A DNA stretch of 64,000 bases from Phenylobacterium sp. (lineage in GTDB: Bacteria > Pseudomonadota > Alphaproteobacteria > Caulobacterales > Caulobacteraceae). Below the pieces are notes generated by a model. That model saw only the letters and a list, made by a program, of their open reading frames with translations. It was not told where the DNA came from and ran no database searches. A program made the position numbers and the translations under genes. Every line of letters starts with the position of its first letter. Position 1 is the stretch's first letter. This document shows, piece after piece, positions 51,358 to 60,905 of this stretch. Location of the stretch: the NCBI RefSeq assembly GCF_016124325.1, contig NZ_WGNY01000006.1, positions 62,001 to 126,000 of the forward strand, read 5' to 3'.

Positions 51358-53958
51358 CTAGGGCAGGACCAGGCGCAGGCCGAACTTGCCGGTCCAGGAA
51401 TACTCCTCGAACTGCAGCAGGCGGTCGGCGCGGGGCCCTCGCTGATAGGCGACGTAGGGTTCGTTCCCCAGGTTCACCAGCTCGCCGTAGACCTGCAGCC
51501 GCTGGGTGACCTGGTACTTGGCGGTGATGTCCCACTGCAGGTGCGACTTCACATAGCGGTCGGTCTCGGCGCTGCCGCCCAGTTCGTCGAGGTACTTGTC
51601 GCGATAGTTCGCGGCGACCCGCAGGCTGACCGGTCCCTTCTCGTAGCCCAGCATGGCGTTGAAGGTGTTCTTTGACGACGCCGGCAGCGGGATGCTCCGG
51701 CCGACGATCTTCCCGGTGGCGTCGGTGTAGGTGTAGTTCAGGCCCACCAGCAGGCCGTCGAAGGGCGCGGGCAGTTCGGTGAGGCTCTGCTGGTAGCTGA
51801 TCTCGACGCCCTTGGCCGTCGCCGTGTCGCCGTTCAGCGGGATCAGCGCCTCGTCGAACGCCACGCCGTTGAACACGCCGCTGTAGGGCGCGTCGGCCGC
51901 TTCGAAATCGGCGTGCACGACGAAGTTCTTGATCTTCTTGTAGAACACACCGGCCTGCACCACCGCGTTGGGCGCGAAATACCACTCGGCCGAGAGGTCG
52001 AAGTTCCACGCGCGATAGGGCTTCAGGTCGGGGTTGCCGAATTCGCCTTCACGGTCGCCATCGTCGTTCTCGTCGACCAGGAACCGCGGGGCGATGTCGC
52101 CGACGGGCGGGCGCACCACGCTGCGGAACACGGCCCCGCGCAGCAGCACGCCTTCCGCGGCGCTGTAGCGGAGGTTCAGGCTGGGCAGGACGTCGGTGTA
52201 GGTCTGGGAGAAGCTATTCGGGGTGACGAAGACCGTGTCGTCGGCCACGGGCTGGCCGCTGTGGGTCCCGCCACCGGCCACCGTCTCCACCAGGTTGCCC
52301 TTCACGTCGTCCTTGGTGTGCTCGATGCGGACGCCGCCGATCGCGCTCAGCGGGCCCTGGTCGTAGCGGCCCAGCAGGTAGCCGGCGTAGATGTCCTCGC
52401 CCACGTCGTAGAACGCCGAGGCGGCCTCGAACGCCGTGTCCACGGCGTTGAGCTCGAAGTTGGCGAGATTGGCGGTGTTGAACGCGCGCACCAGCGCCAG
52501 GTCGGGCAACGGACCGAGTTGGGCCAGGTCGTACGACTGGCCTCCGGCGACGTCGGCCAGGGTGTAGCTGCCGTTGTAGCCGTCGTAGACATTGTTGCTG
52601 AGGTCGTAGGTTTTGGAGCGCGTCCGCGCCTTGCCGCCGAACTTGATCTGCAGCCTGGCGCCGTCGTCGAACATCATCTCGTAGGCGGCGTTGCCCTGGA
52701 CGGTCCACTGCTTGTCCTTGGACAGGCCGTTCTTGTCTTCCCGGGCGGTGAACACGTACTTCGACGGATCGAGGAAAGCCGTCTCGCCCGCGAGGATCGC
52801 GTATTTCGTCGTATGCAGGTCGGTGTAGTCGAAGCTCACCGCCAGCTGGCCGGCCTTCTTGAAGTCCTGCTGGAAGCGCGTCGGGTCCTGGGTGTTGAAC
52901 TCGTGCTCCTCGGCCTCCGAGTAGGCGACCTTGTAGTCGAAGGTCCAGTCGCCCGCGACGGTGTCGCCGCCGACCTGATAGGTCTGGATTTTCTGGCCCT
53001 CGAAGCGGTCCTTCAGGTCGCGGCGGATGCGGATTCTCCCGCCGTCGGACAGGAAGGTGGCGTGGTTGGCGTCGCCGCTCGCCGGCTCCCCGCTGAGCTG
53101 GAACGTGAGACGGCCGCGCTTCTCGGTGTCGTCGAACTGGCTGTACAGCGCCCGGGCGTAGAGCGTGGTGGCGTCGGACGCCTTGAAGTCGAACGAGAGC
53201 GAGCCGCCCAGCCGCTTACGCGTGACGTCGTAGTCGCGGTATTCCAGCGTGTCGGCGTAGACGATCCCGCCGCTGGTCTCGCTCCAGCCGTCCATCTCGG
53301 TGTTGTCGGTCGAAGTCTTGCGCCGGTTGTACGAGAAGCCGCCGGCGATGCCGAAGCGGTCGCTCACCGGCAGCACGAAGTCCACGCCGGCCTTGGGCGA
53401 AACGACGTGGTTGAGGTTGTTGTAGGAGCCCTCGGCCGACAGCGCGAGGAAGGGCTCCTTCCGATCGAAGCCCTTGGTCGTCTCGATTTCGATGGACGCG
53501 CCGATGGTGTCGGCGTCCATGTCGGGCGTCAGGGTCTTCTTGATGGTGATCGACGAGACCAGCTCGGACGGGATCACGTCGAGGGCCACGGCGCGGGTGT
53601 CGGCTTCGGGCGACGGGGCCCGCACGCCGTCGATGGAGGCCGCGTTCAGCGTCGGATCGAGGCCGCGGACGGCGATGAAGCGGCCCTCGCCCTGGTCGTC
53701 CAGCACATTGACGCCCGGCAGGCGCCGCACGGCCTCGGCGACGTTCTGGTCGGGAAACTGCCCGATGGCGTCTCGCGTCAGAACGCTGTCGACCGTGTCG
53801 GACGCCCGCTGACGCGCGATGGATGAGGCCATCATCGCCCTCTGCCCGACCACGACGACTTCAGAGACGGCGTCGTCGGCCGCCTGGGCCGCGGCCCCGT
53901 AGAGCGCCGCGCTCGCGGCCGTTGCGCCCAGCAAGGCGCGCTTCCAGTTCCGGTCCAT
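51358..53958 (-). CDS. TonB-dependent outer membrane receptor (third)
   Basis: An 866-residue receptor of a different subtype from the tandem pair. Signal peptide MDRNWKRALLGATAASAALYGAAAQA; TonB-box-like VSEVVVVGQRA; plug domain with DTVDSVLTRDAIGQFPDQNVAEAVRRLPGVNV (the short TonB-receptor/oligosaccharide type found in Caulobacter), GRFIAVRGLDPTLN, IEIETTKGFDRK; barrel with C-terminal SWTGKFGLRLVLP. In Caulobacter, receptors with this plug often take up oligosaccharides; substrate unknown. ATG 53958 is set by the signal peptide. No operon partner is evident. Confidence 0.93.
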   Translation of the reverse strand: MDRNWKRALLGATAASAALYGAAAQAADDAVSEVVVVGQRAMMASSIARQRASDTVDSVLTRDAIGQFPDQNVAEAVRRLPGVNVLDDQGEGRFIAVRGLDPTLNAASIDGVRAPSPEADTRAVALDVIPSELVSSITIKKTLTPDMDADTIGASIEIETTKGFDRKEPFLALSAEGSYNNLNHVVSPKAGVDFVLPVSDRFGIAGGFSYNRRKTSTDNTEMDGWSETSGGIVYADTLEYRDYDVTRKRLGGSLSFDFKASDATTLYARALYSQFDDTEKRGRLTFQLSGEPASGDANHATFLSDGGRIRIRRDLKDRFEGQKIQTYQVGGDTVAGDWTFDYKVAYSEAEEHEFNTQDPTRFQQDFKKAGQLAVSFDYTDLHTTKYAILAGETAFLDPSKYVFTAREDKNGLSKDKQWTVQGNAAYEMMFDDGARLQIKFGGKARTRSKTYDLSNNVYDGYNGSYTLADVAGGQSYDLAQLGPLPDLALVRAFNTANLANFELNAVDTAFEAASAFYDVGEDIYAGYLLGRYDQGPLSAIGGVRIEHTKDDVKGNLVETVAGGGTHSGQPVADDTVFVTPNSFSQTYTDVLPSLNLRYSAAEGVLLRGAVFRSVVRPPVGDIAPRFLVDENDDGDREGEFGNPDLKPYRAWNFDLSAEWYFAPNAVVQAGVFYKKIKNFVVHADFEAADAPYSGVFNGVAFDEALIPLNGDTATAKGVEISYQQSLTELPAPFDGLLVGLNYTYTDATGKIVGRSIPLPASSKNTFNAMLGYEKGPVSLRVAANYRDKYLDELGGSAETDRYVKSHLQWDITAKYQVTQRLQVYGELVNLGNEPYVAYQRGPRADRLLQFEEYSWTGKFGLRLVLP

Positions 53959-54178
53959 GGCTTGCCCCCGCAAACACTGTTCAGGTGCGGCGGAGTGGCA
54001 GGGACGCGTGACAGCGGGATCGCATTGCGGTGAAGCTTTTGCGATCCGCCGGTCTCCGTCCGGCTGTGATGCCGTGAAGACACGCCAGCGCTCGAACGCC
54101 GGGAATCCCCTCGGTCAAGGCGCGCGCGGCTGCGGCGCGCCTAGCGCGCCGTGGAGGCTGAAATCGTCTGGAGAAGAA

Positions 54179-54254
<76 letters not shown>

Positions 54255-54408
54255 GTCCCGGCTCCGGGCCCGCGAGGGCCCGGCGGCGAGGGCGCGGAAA
54301 ATACGCAAAATCGCGCCCATTGCAAGGCGCGTCTTGGAGCGCGGCGAAATGCGCCTGCGGCGGGCGGGCGACACGGGCCCGCCCACCGCAGGGACTACGC
54401 GGATGACC

Positions 54409-55128
54409 TCAGGCCATCGCGCAGCTGGTGGCGCGGCGGCGGCGCAAGACAGCGCCCGCGCCGACGAAGCCCAGGATCATGAGCGCCCACGCGTCAGGCT
54501 CCGGAACCCCGCCGACGCTCGTCGTGTACGAATAGCCGGCGCCGGCGTCCGACCCCGCTGAGAACGACACCAGGCTGAAGGTGTCGACCGATCCGAAGAG
54601 CCCGCCGAGGTCGGTGACCGCATCGGAGAAATTGAAGATCAGGTCGGAGGCGTTCTCGATCGCCAGCTCGCTCGATTCCGAACTGCTCAGAGTGAGCAGC
54701 GCGCCGATGAGGCTGCTCTCGTCGAAGCCGCTGAAGATGTCCGCAAAGTCGAGGCCGCCGGTGACGATTCCCGATGCGAAGCTGTCGTTGAACGCCAGCA
54801 CGAGGTGGTTGGCGGGCTCTTCGTCCTGGGAGCCTAGGGTGCTGACGCCCAGAAAATAGGTGCCCGTGATCGGATCCAGCTTCACGAAGGGATCGGTGAT
54901 CAGCGTTTCGGGCGCTAAGACGTCGAAGCTGTTGGTCGTGCCGCCTCCGGTTTCCGTCTTCTGGTAGAGGACGATGGAGGAAATGTCGTAAGCCGGCCGA
55001 ACGAGGTAGTTCTGGTAGTAGCTGGCGGCCGACGCCGAACCAGCGGTTCCAAACAGGCTCGCGACGGCCAACGCAGCCGCCGCCGCCACCCCTCCGAACC
55101 GCCTACGCGGTTCAAAGAACGAATTCAT
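54409..55128 (-). CDS. secreted PEPxxWA-CTERM protein (second)
   Basis: A 239-residue exported protein: signal (GGVAAAAALAVASLFGTAGSASA) and C-terminal VPEPDAWALMILGFVGAGAVL followed by RRRR, the PEPxxWA-CTERM sorting tail. The middle is Ser/Asp/Leu-rich and acidic with no Cys, without enzyme motifs. Likely exported and handled by an exosortase elsewhere in the genome. Divergent from the LuxR-type regulator. Confidence 0.83.
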   Translation of the reverse strand: MNSFFEPRRRFGGVAAAAALAVASLFGTAGSASAASYYQNYLVRPAYDISSIVLYQKTETGGGTTNSFDVLAPETLITDPFVKLDPITGTYFLGVSTLGSQDEEPANHLVLAFNDSFASGIVTGGLDFADIFSGFDESSLIGALLTLSSSESSELAIENASDLIFNFSDAVTDLGGLFGSVDTFSLVSFSAGSDAGAGYSYTTSVGGVPEPDAWALMILGFVGAGAVLRRRRATSCAMA

Positions 55129-55302
55129 GATCCTACTCCGTCAACTGCTGCGGGACGCCGCGCCTCACGCGCAGCCGAACGGAGAGAATTCTGAGGAATT
55201 CCGAGGCGCCTGACGCCTCTCGAATCCGGGAGGTTGACCCCTTCCGCTTATCGAAGGGCCCGGGCCTTGCTACCGTTGCGGTAAATTCGGGGGGGCTGTG
55301 CC

Positions 55303-56034
55303 GTGTTGACGCGCGCGCTCGATTTCGTCGCTCCAGCGTTTTCGGCCGACACGGCGGAGGCGGCGAGCGATGCGTTCTTCGCCAGCCTGGCCGATCTGGG
55401 CGCGTCCTATCTGCAGACCCGCATCTACCAGCTGCCGGTCTCGGCGCTGACGTCAGCCAGCCACTTCGCCGCGGGCGGGGTGGTGCGCCGCATCGCGCCG
55501 GAGACCTGGCGGGCAGGCGCGGCGGCCTTCGACTACGTCTGCTTCGAGAACAACCCGCTGCTGGAGCCCATCCGCGGCGGACAGACCCGCTACCGGTTCA
55601 GCGACTTCGCGCCCCGGGAGGACGCTCGCTTCGGCGCCTATTGGGAAGCGATGGGCGAGGCCGGGATCGGCGACGCGCTCTGCGCCACCTCCTACGGCCG
55701 CTATCGGACGGTGACGTCCTTGCACCTGGGTTTCCGCGAGCCCGACTTCGCGCCGGACGAGGCCCTGGCGATCCAGCTCTCGGGCCTCATGCTCACCGAA
55801 CGGCTGATGGAGTTCGCCGCTCCGCCCGGCGACGAGCACGAGGTGCGGCTGACCGCCCGTGAACGCGACGTGGCTGCGTGGGTGGCCGAGGGCAAGTCGG
55901 ACTGGGAGATCTCGGTGATCCTGGGCGTGTCGGAGAGCACCGTGCGCTTCCACATGGACAACGCGCGCCGCAAGCTGGGCGCCGTGAACCGCGTGCAGGC
56001 CGTGGCCCGCCTGGCCGCCGCCCGGCTGCTCTGA
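55303..56034 (+). CDS. LuxR-family transcriptional regulator
   Basis: A 243-residue regulator. N-terminal half (about 1-170) resembles an autoinducer-binding-like PAS domain (for example FDYVCFENNPLLEPI, WEAMGEAGIGDALC); C-terminal HTH is LTARERDVAAWVAEGKSDWEISVILGVSESTVRFHMDNARRKLGAVNRVQAVARLAA (about 183-239). Typical signal-binding residues are only partly kept and no LuxI homologue is near, so it may be a LuxR solo. Starts at GTG 55303. Convergent with the caspase-like gene 18 nt later. Confidence 0.83.
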   Translation: MLTRALDFVAPAFSADTAEAASDAFFASLADLGASYLQTRIYQLPVSALTSASHFAAGGVVRRIAPETWRAGAAAFDYVCFENNPLLEPIRGGQTRYRFSDFAPREDARFGAYWEAMGEAGIGDALCATSYGRYRTVTSLHLGFREPDFAPDEALAIQLSGLMLTERLMEFAAPPGDEHEVRLTARERDVAAWVAEGKSDWEISVILGVSESTVRFHMDNARRKLGAVNRVQAVARLAAARLL

Positions 56035-56051
56035 GGCCTCCCCTCGCCCGA

Positions 56052-57629
56052 TCAGGGGCCGGTGTAGAGCTCGCCCAGCGACATGGCCGCACGGCCCTTC
56101 GCCTGATCCAGCTCGTCGCGGACGGCGCCCGACGCGACCAGGGGCTGGCGCTTGCCGTCGATCCGGCCCAGCGCGCCGCGCAGCAGCTTGGGTTCGGTCG
56201 GGGTGGCGATAGCGACGACGTTGTCCACGCCGAACGGACGCGCGGCCTTGGTCCGGGCCAGCACCACGCGCGCCTTGCCGGCGGCCATCCGCCCGTCGCC
56301 GTCGCCATCCAGCGGATAGAGCATCTGCACGGTGCCGTCGCCGGCCAGGTTGAAGGCCGTGAGATAGGCGGCCTCCCCTTCATGGACCACGACAAGGTCG
56401 ACGTTCTCGCCGTTCTTGTAGAGCTGGCCCGCTGGGCGGGGGCCGATCTGCACCTTGATCACCCGCTCGTTCGCCGAGCCCGAGAGATCGCTGATCGCCT
56501 GGCGCTTCTCGATCACGCCGGTCAGTTGCTCGGCGCTGGTCAGGCCTTCGGCCACTCGGTCGCCGCGGGAGTCCTTCACCCAGCCCTCTTCGGCCGACCA
56601 GGTGAGATCGGGGGTCCCGCGCGGGATCGAGGCCCAGGGGCCTCGCCCGGCCAGGGCGTCGGCGGCCTTGTCGTCGGCGGCCTTCACCTCCACGGGCCGA
56701 TCGTCCGGCGGCGGCGGCTTCAGCGGCTGGAAGACGACGGTGCGTTCATTGGCGGGCGGCACGTCGGCGCTGGACCACTGCTGGGTGCTCGACAGTTCGC
56801 GCGTCCGTGTCTCCAGGCTGGAGGTCATCTCCGCCAGCGACAGCCTACCGTCGTCGTTCTGGTCGGCCGTCAGGTGGCCGTTGGGCCGCCGCTCGGTGAG
56901 CACGCCCTCCAGCGCATAGGTCAGGAGGCCCCGGTTCGGCGAGTCGCCCCGCGGCAGCGGCCCTTCGAGCGCGAACTGGTCGTCCTGGGCGGCGCCCACA
57001 TAGACAAGGTTGGGCGGATCGCCGGCGGAAGGCGCCACGGCCATCGGGTCGGGCGGCGCGGGCGGCAGGGAGATGGCCAGGGGATTGTCCAGCGTGCGGC
57101 GCTTGAACACGCTGCCCGTGACGGCTCGGTTCATGGTTCCCGAGTGACAGGCGTCGGCGATCTGCAGGACGTTCACGCTGGTCGGGAAGAAGTTCATCAG
57201 CCAGCCGTGCAGATCGTTGTCGAGCACGAACTGCTCTGGGTCCGGCTTGGTGACGCTGAACTTGGCGAGCGGCAGGAATTCGTCGAGGCCGTCGGTCTCG
57301 GTCGGATCCGTCGACTTCGCCTGCGCGCCATGGCCGGCGTAGTAGAAGATCACCCAGTCGCCCGGCTTGGCGCGCTTGCCCAGATCGTGCAGCGCTGCGC
57401 GGATGGTGGTGCGCGTGGCCTGTCCATCGGTGAGCGAGACGATGTCCTTCGCGCCCTGCTCGACCAACAGGGTCTTCAGCGCCGCCGCGTCGTTGGGCGT
57501 GCCCTCAAGCGTGGGGATCGGGTCCTGGTACTTCGAGACCGCCACGATCAGCGCCCGGATTTCGGCGTGGGCGGGGACCGCGGCGGCGGTCAGGACTGCG
57601 GCGGCCAGACCGGCGAGCGCGCGACGCAT
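56052..57629 (-). CDS. exported caspase-like (peptidase C14) protein
   Basis: A 525-residue protein: signal peptide MRRALAGLAAAVLTAAAVPAHA, then a caspase-fold domain (about 24-245) with His100 in IFYYAGHGAQ and Cys161 in ADACHSGTM, the catalytic dyad. An EF-hand-like loop DQNDDGRLSLAEM (256-268) and a second Asp-rich loop DGDGDGRM suggest calcium binding, as in some metacaspases. The C-terminal part (about 410-500) resembles DUF4384 (VHEGEAAYLTAFNLAGDGTVQMLYPL). ATG 57629 follows GGAGGATCC. Exported caspases cut after basic or acidic residues; the substrate is unknown. Confidence 0.88.
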   Translation of the reverse strand: MRRALAGLAAAVLTAAAVPAHAEIRALIVAVSKYQDPIPTLEGTPNDAAALKTLLVEQGAKDIVSLTDGQATRTTIRAALHDLGKRAKPGDWVIFYYAGHGAQAKSTDPTETDGLDEFLPLAKFSVTKPDPEQFVLDNDLHGWLMNFFPTSVNVLQIADACHSGTMNRAVTGSVFKRRTLDNPLAISLPPAPPDPMAVAPSAGDPPNLVYVGAAQDDQFALEGPLPRGDSPNRGLLTYALEGVLTERRPNGHLTADQNDDGRLSLAEMTSSLETRTRELSSTQQWSSADVPPANERTVVFQPLKPPPPDDRPVEVKAADDKAADALAGRGPWASIPRGTPDLTWSAEEGWVKDSRGDRVAEGLTSAEQLTGVIEKRQAISDLSGSANERVIKVQIGPRPAGQLYKNGENVDLVVVHEGEAAYLTAFNLAGDGTVQMLYPLDGDGDGRMAAGKARVVLARTKAARPFGVDNVVAIATPTEPKLLRGALGRIDGKRQPLVASGAVRDELDQAKGRAAMSLGELYTGP

Positions 57630-57822
57630 GGATCCTCCAGGCAACATATTCGGTCCCTACAATGCGCCGACCGGGCGGGGCGGCAAGCAGACTCCACGCC
57701 TGATCCTACGTGATGGACGCCCGCGCGGAGGCGTTCGGCGGCGCCCCCGACTTGGCGCGACGGACGGCTGCGGTTAGTCAGGGCCGCCGCCGTGCGGGGA
57801 CGGCGGACGAGGAAAGGCCCCC

Positions 57823-59199
57823 ATGAGCGCACCCCAGGCGAGTGACGCCGGCGGCATGCGGCCGATCCTGCGCCGGGTGGTGACCAACGCTGGCATGCTG
57901 CTCGGCGGGCGCGCGGTGAACGCCGTGCTCGGTCTGGCCTACATGGCGATCGCCGCCCGCGCGCTCGGCGCCTCGACGCTGGGCGTGCTGGTGCTGATCC
58001 AGGCCTTCGCCCAGTTCCTCGGCGACGTGGTGGAATTCCAGTCCTGGCAGACGGTGCTGCACTACGGCGCGCGACCGCTGGCCGAAGGCCGCACGCGCGA
58101 CTTCCAGCGGGTCCTGCGTCTCAGCCTGCTGCTCGACCTGGGCAGCGCCGTGCTGGCGGTGGCCCTCGGGGTGGCGGGCGCGATCCTGTTCGCCGACCGC
58201 CTGGGTTGGGGCGCCGGCCAGGCGCCGACGGCGGCGGTCTACATGATCTCGATCATCTTCATGGTGTCGGCGACGCCGCTAGGCCTGCTGCGCCTGTTCG
58301 ACCGGTTCGACGTGCTGGCGCGCCAGGCGGCGCTGCTTTCGGCGATTCGTGTGGCGGTCGGGGTCGTCGCGCTGGTGGTCTCGCCGACGCTCCACGGCTT
58401 CCTCGTGGCCTGGGCCGCGGGCACGGCCGGCGCATGGCTCTACCTCGCCGGCTCCGCTTTCGGCGAGCTACGCCGCCGCGGACTGCTGGCCGGCTTCTCG
58501 TGGAAGGGGCCGCTGGCCGATGGAATGCCCGGCGTCTGGCGCTTCGCCTGGAACACCAACCTGGCGTCGACCCTCGACGTGGCGTTCACCCATCTGGTGA
58601 CCCTGATCGTCGGCGGCCTGATCGGCCCGACCCAGGCCGCCTTCTGGCGCATCGGCCGGCAGGTGGCCGACGCCATAGCCAAGCCCGCCAAGCTGCTCAC
58701 GCCGGCGCTCTATCCCGAACTGGCCCGGCTTCAGGCCGAGAACCGCCAGGCCACCATGTGGCGGCTGGCCCGCAACGTCGGCCTGATGGCCGGCGGGTTC
58801 GGGGCGGTCCTGCTGGCGGTGAGCGCCGCTGCGGGACCCGGCCTCCTCACCCTGGTTCTTGGCGAAGCCTTCGCGCCCGCCGGCGCGATCATGACGTGGC
58901 AAGTCGCCGCGGCCGTGATCGGCGTCTTCGCCCTTCCCCTCGAACCGATGCTGATTTCCCTCGGCAAGCCGGGAGCTTCGGTGAAGGTGCGTCTGGCGGT
59001 CAGCATCGCCTTCCTTGCCGTTCTGCCCTTCCTTGTGGAGCGGTTCGGCCTTATAGGCGCGGGCGCCGGCCTCGGCGCCGCCGCCGCGGCCCTTGCCCTG
59101 GGGATGCTGTGGTTCATCCTCAGAGAGAATGGGAATCGGCGGGCGGTGACGGTTTCCCAGGAGCCAGCGCCCCCGCAACGATTGGAAGACGACGTTTGA
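57823..59199 (+). CDS. polysaccharide/lipid flippase (Wzx/MOP superfamily)
   Basis: A 458-residue inner membrane protein with 12-14 hydrophobic segments. LLGGRAVNAVLGLAYMAIAARALGASTLGVLVL (about 26-58) and VEFQSWQTVLHYGARPL, GPTQAAFWRIGRQVADAIAKP are typical of polysaccharide biosynthesis/MOP flippases. ATG 57823 follows AGGAAAGG. The next gene starts on TTGA overlapping its stop by four bases, so it is part of the sphingolipid operon and might move a lipid-linked intermediate across the inner membrane, an inference from position only. Confidence 0.83.
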   Translation: MSAPQASDAGGMRPILRRVVTNAGMLLGGRAVNAVLGLAYMAIAARALGASTLGVLVLIQAFAQFLGDVVEFQSWQTVLHYGARPLAEGRTRDFQRVLRLSLLLDLGSAVLAVALGVAGAILFADRLGWGAGQAPTAAVYMISIIFMVSATPLGLLRLFDRFDVLARQAALLSAIRVAVGVVALVVSPTLHGFLVAWAAGTAGAWLYLAGSAFGELRRRGLLAGFSWKGPLADGMPGVWRFAWNTNLASTLDVAFTHLVTLIVGGLIGPTQAAFWRIGRQVADAIAKPAKLLTPALYPELARLQAENRQATMWRLARNVGLMAGGFGAVLLAVSAAAGPGLLTLVLGEAFAPAGAIMTWQVAAAVIGVFALPLEPMLISLGKPGASVKVRLAVSIAFLAVLPFLVERFGLIGAGAGLGAAAAALALGMLWFILRENGNRRAVTVSQEPAPPQRLEDDV

Positions 59200-60905
59200 C
59201 ACCGACTGCGACCGCCCCGGATCGGCCGTTCCGCCTCGGCGGCTTCGCCACCCTGACCGAGGCGCTGGACTTCGCCGCCAACGGCCCGACGGGCGTGAAC
59301 CTCTACGGCCTTCGCGGCGAGCTGGTGGAAGCCATCCCTTATGCCGACCTGCGCGGACGGGCCCGGGCCATGGCCGCGCGGCTGCTGGCGCTTGGCCTCG
59401 AGCCTGGCGACCGCGTGGGGCTGGTCGCCGAGACCGACGCCGACTTCGTGACCGCGTTCTTCGCCTGCCAGTACGCACGCCTGACACCGGCGCCGCTCCC
59501 CCTGCCCGCCCCGCTGGGCGGACGCGAAGCCTATGTGGAACAGATCGGCCGGATGCTGGCATCGGCGAAGGCCGCGGCGGTGTTCGGGCCCGAGAGTCTG
59601 CTGCCCTGGCTGCAGGACGCCGCAACGGCCGGTGGGGCGCGGATCGCAGCCACCGTCGGCGCGCTGCCCGAGGCCCCGGCTGCGGACCTCCCGGCGCCCG
59701 AGCCGGACGACCCCTGCTACGTCCAATTTTCGTCGGGCAGCACGCGCAACCCGACCGGCGTGCTCTGCACGCACCGCGCGCTGATGGCGAACACCTTCGC
59801 CATTACCTGCCACGGGCTGCAGGTGACCCCGGAAGACCGGGCGTTCTCCTGGCTGCCGCTCTATCACGACATGGGCCTGGTCGGCTTCCTGCTCAGCCCG
59901 CTGGCGGCGCAGATGACCGTCGACCTGATGCCCACGGGCGCGTTCGTGCGCCGGCCGCTCCTCTGGCTGGACCTGATCTCGAAGAACCGCGCCACCGTCT
60001 CCTACAGCCCGACGTTTGGCTACGAACTCTGCGCCCGGCGCGGCGACGGGACGCGCGAAGGGCTCGACCTCTCCGCGTGGCGGGCCGCCGGCTGCGGCGG
60101 CGACATGGTGCGCTCCGGACCGCTGCTGGCGTTCGCCGAACGCTATGCCGCCGCGGGCTTCAGCGACCGCGCATTCGTGGCGAGCTACGGCATGGCCGAA
60201 GCCACCCTGGCGCTGACCATGGCGCCCCTGGACCGCGGCCTCACCACCGACACGGTCGACGTGGCCCGGATGGAGCGCGACGGCGTCGTCGCACCCGGCG
60301 CCGAGGGACGCACCCGCGACTTCGTGCGCTGCGGCCCCGTGTTGCCCGAGCACGAGCTGGAGGTCCGCGACGAGTCCGGCGCCCCGCTCGGCGAGGGCCT
60401 GGTGGGACGGATCTTCGTCCGCGGCCCTAGCCTGATGCGGGGCTATTTCGGCGAACCCGACGCTTCGGCCCGCGTGCTGAGCGCCGACGGATGGCTCGAC
60501 ACGGGCGACCTGGGCTACCTAGTCGACGGCGAGATCGTGCCCACGGGCCGCGCCAAGGACCTGATTCTGCTGAACGGCCGCAACGTGTGGCCGCAAGACC
60601 TGGAATGGACGGCCGAAAGCGAGATCGAGCGGCTGCGCAGCGGCGATGTCGCGGCCTTCTCGATCGACGAGGAGGCGGGCGAGGAGCTGGTCGTGCTGGT
60701 GCAGGCCCGCAGCAGCGATCCCGAGACCCGCCAGGCCCTCACCGACGACGTGGCCGCCCTGCTGCGCGCCCGCCACGGCGTGGAGGCCCGCGTCGAGCTG
60801 GTCGGCGCGCACGCCCTGCCTCAGACCTCGTCCGGCAAGCTCAGCCGCTCGAAGGCGCGCGCGCTGTTCCTCGCCGGCGCGTTCCGCCAGGAGGTGCCGG
60901 CCTGA
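59196..60905 (+). CDS. fatty acyl-AMP/CoA ligase of sphingolipid cluster
   Basis: A 569-residue adenylate-forming enzyme. Motif YVQFSSGSTRNPTGVLCTH (about 175-193, P-loop), GMAEATLAL, DTGDLGYLVDG, GRAKDLILLNGRNVWPQDLE and a C-terminal SSGKLSRSKAR with the catalytic Lys. A fatty-acyl-AMP ligase type, which would load the ACP encoded in the same operon. It begins at TTG 59196 (TTGA overlaps the flippase stop). In Caulobacter the equivalent acyl-CoA/ACP synthetase (CCNA_01223) activates the acyl donor for sphingolipid synthesis. Confidence 0.88.
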   Translation: MTPTATAPDRPFRLGGFATLTEALDFAANGPTGVNLYGLRGELVEAIPYADLRGRARAMAARLLALGLEPGDRVGLVAETDADFVTAFFACQYARLTPAPLPLPAPLGGREAYVEQIGRMLASAKAAAVFGPESLLPWLQDAATAGGARIAATVGALPEAPAADLPAPEPDDPCYVQFSSGSTRNPTGVLCTHRALMANTFAITCHGLQVTPEDRAFSWLPLYHDMGLVGFLLSPLAAQMTVDLMPTGAFVRRPLLWLDLISKNRATVSYSPTFGYELCARRGDGTREGLDLSAWRAAGCGGDMVRSGPLLAFAERYAAAGFSDRAFVASYGMAEATLALTMAPLDRGLTTDTVDVARMERDGVVAPGAEGRTRDFVRCGPVLPEHELEVRDESGAPLGEGLVGRIFVRGPSLMRGYFGEPDASARVLSADGWLDTGDLGYLVDGEIVPTGRAKDLILLNGRNVWPQDLEWTAESEIERLRSGDVAAFSIDEEAGEELVVLVQARSSDPETRQALTDDVAALLRARHGVEARVELVGAHALPQTSSGKLSRSKARALFLAGAFRQEVPA

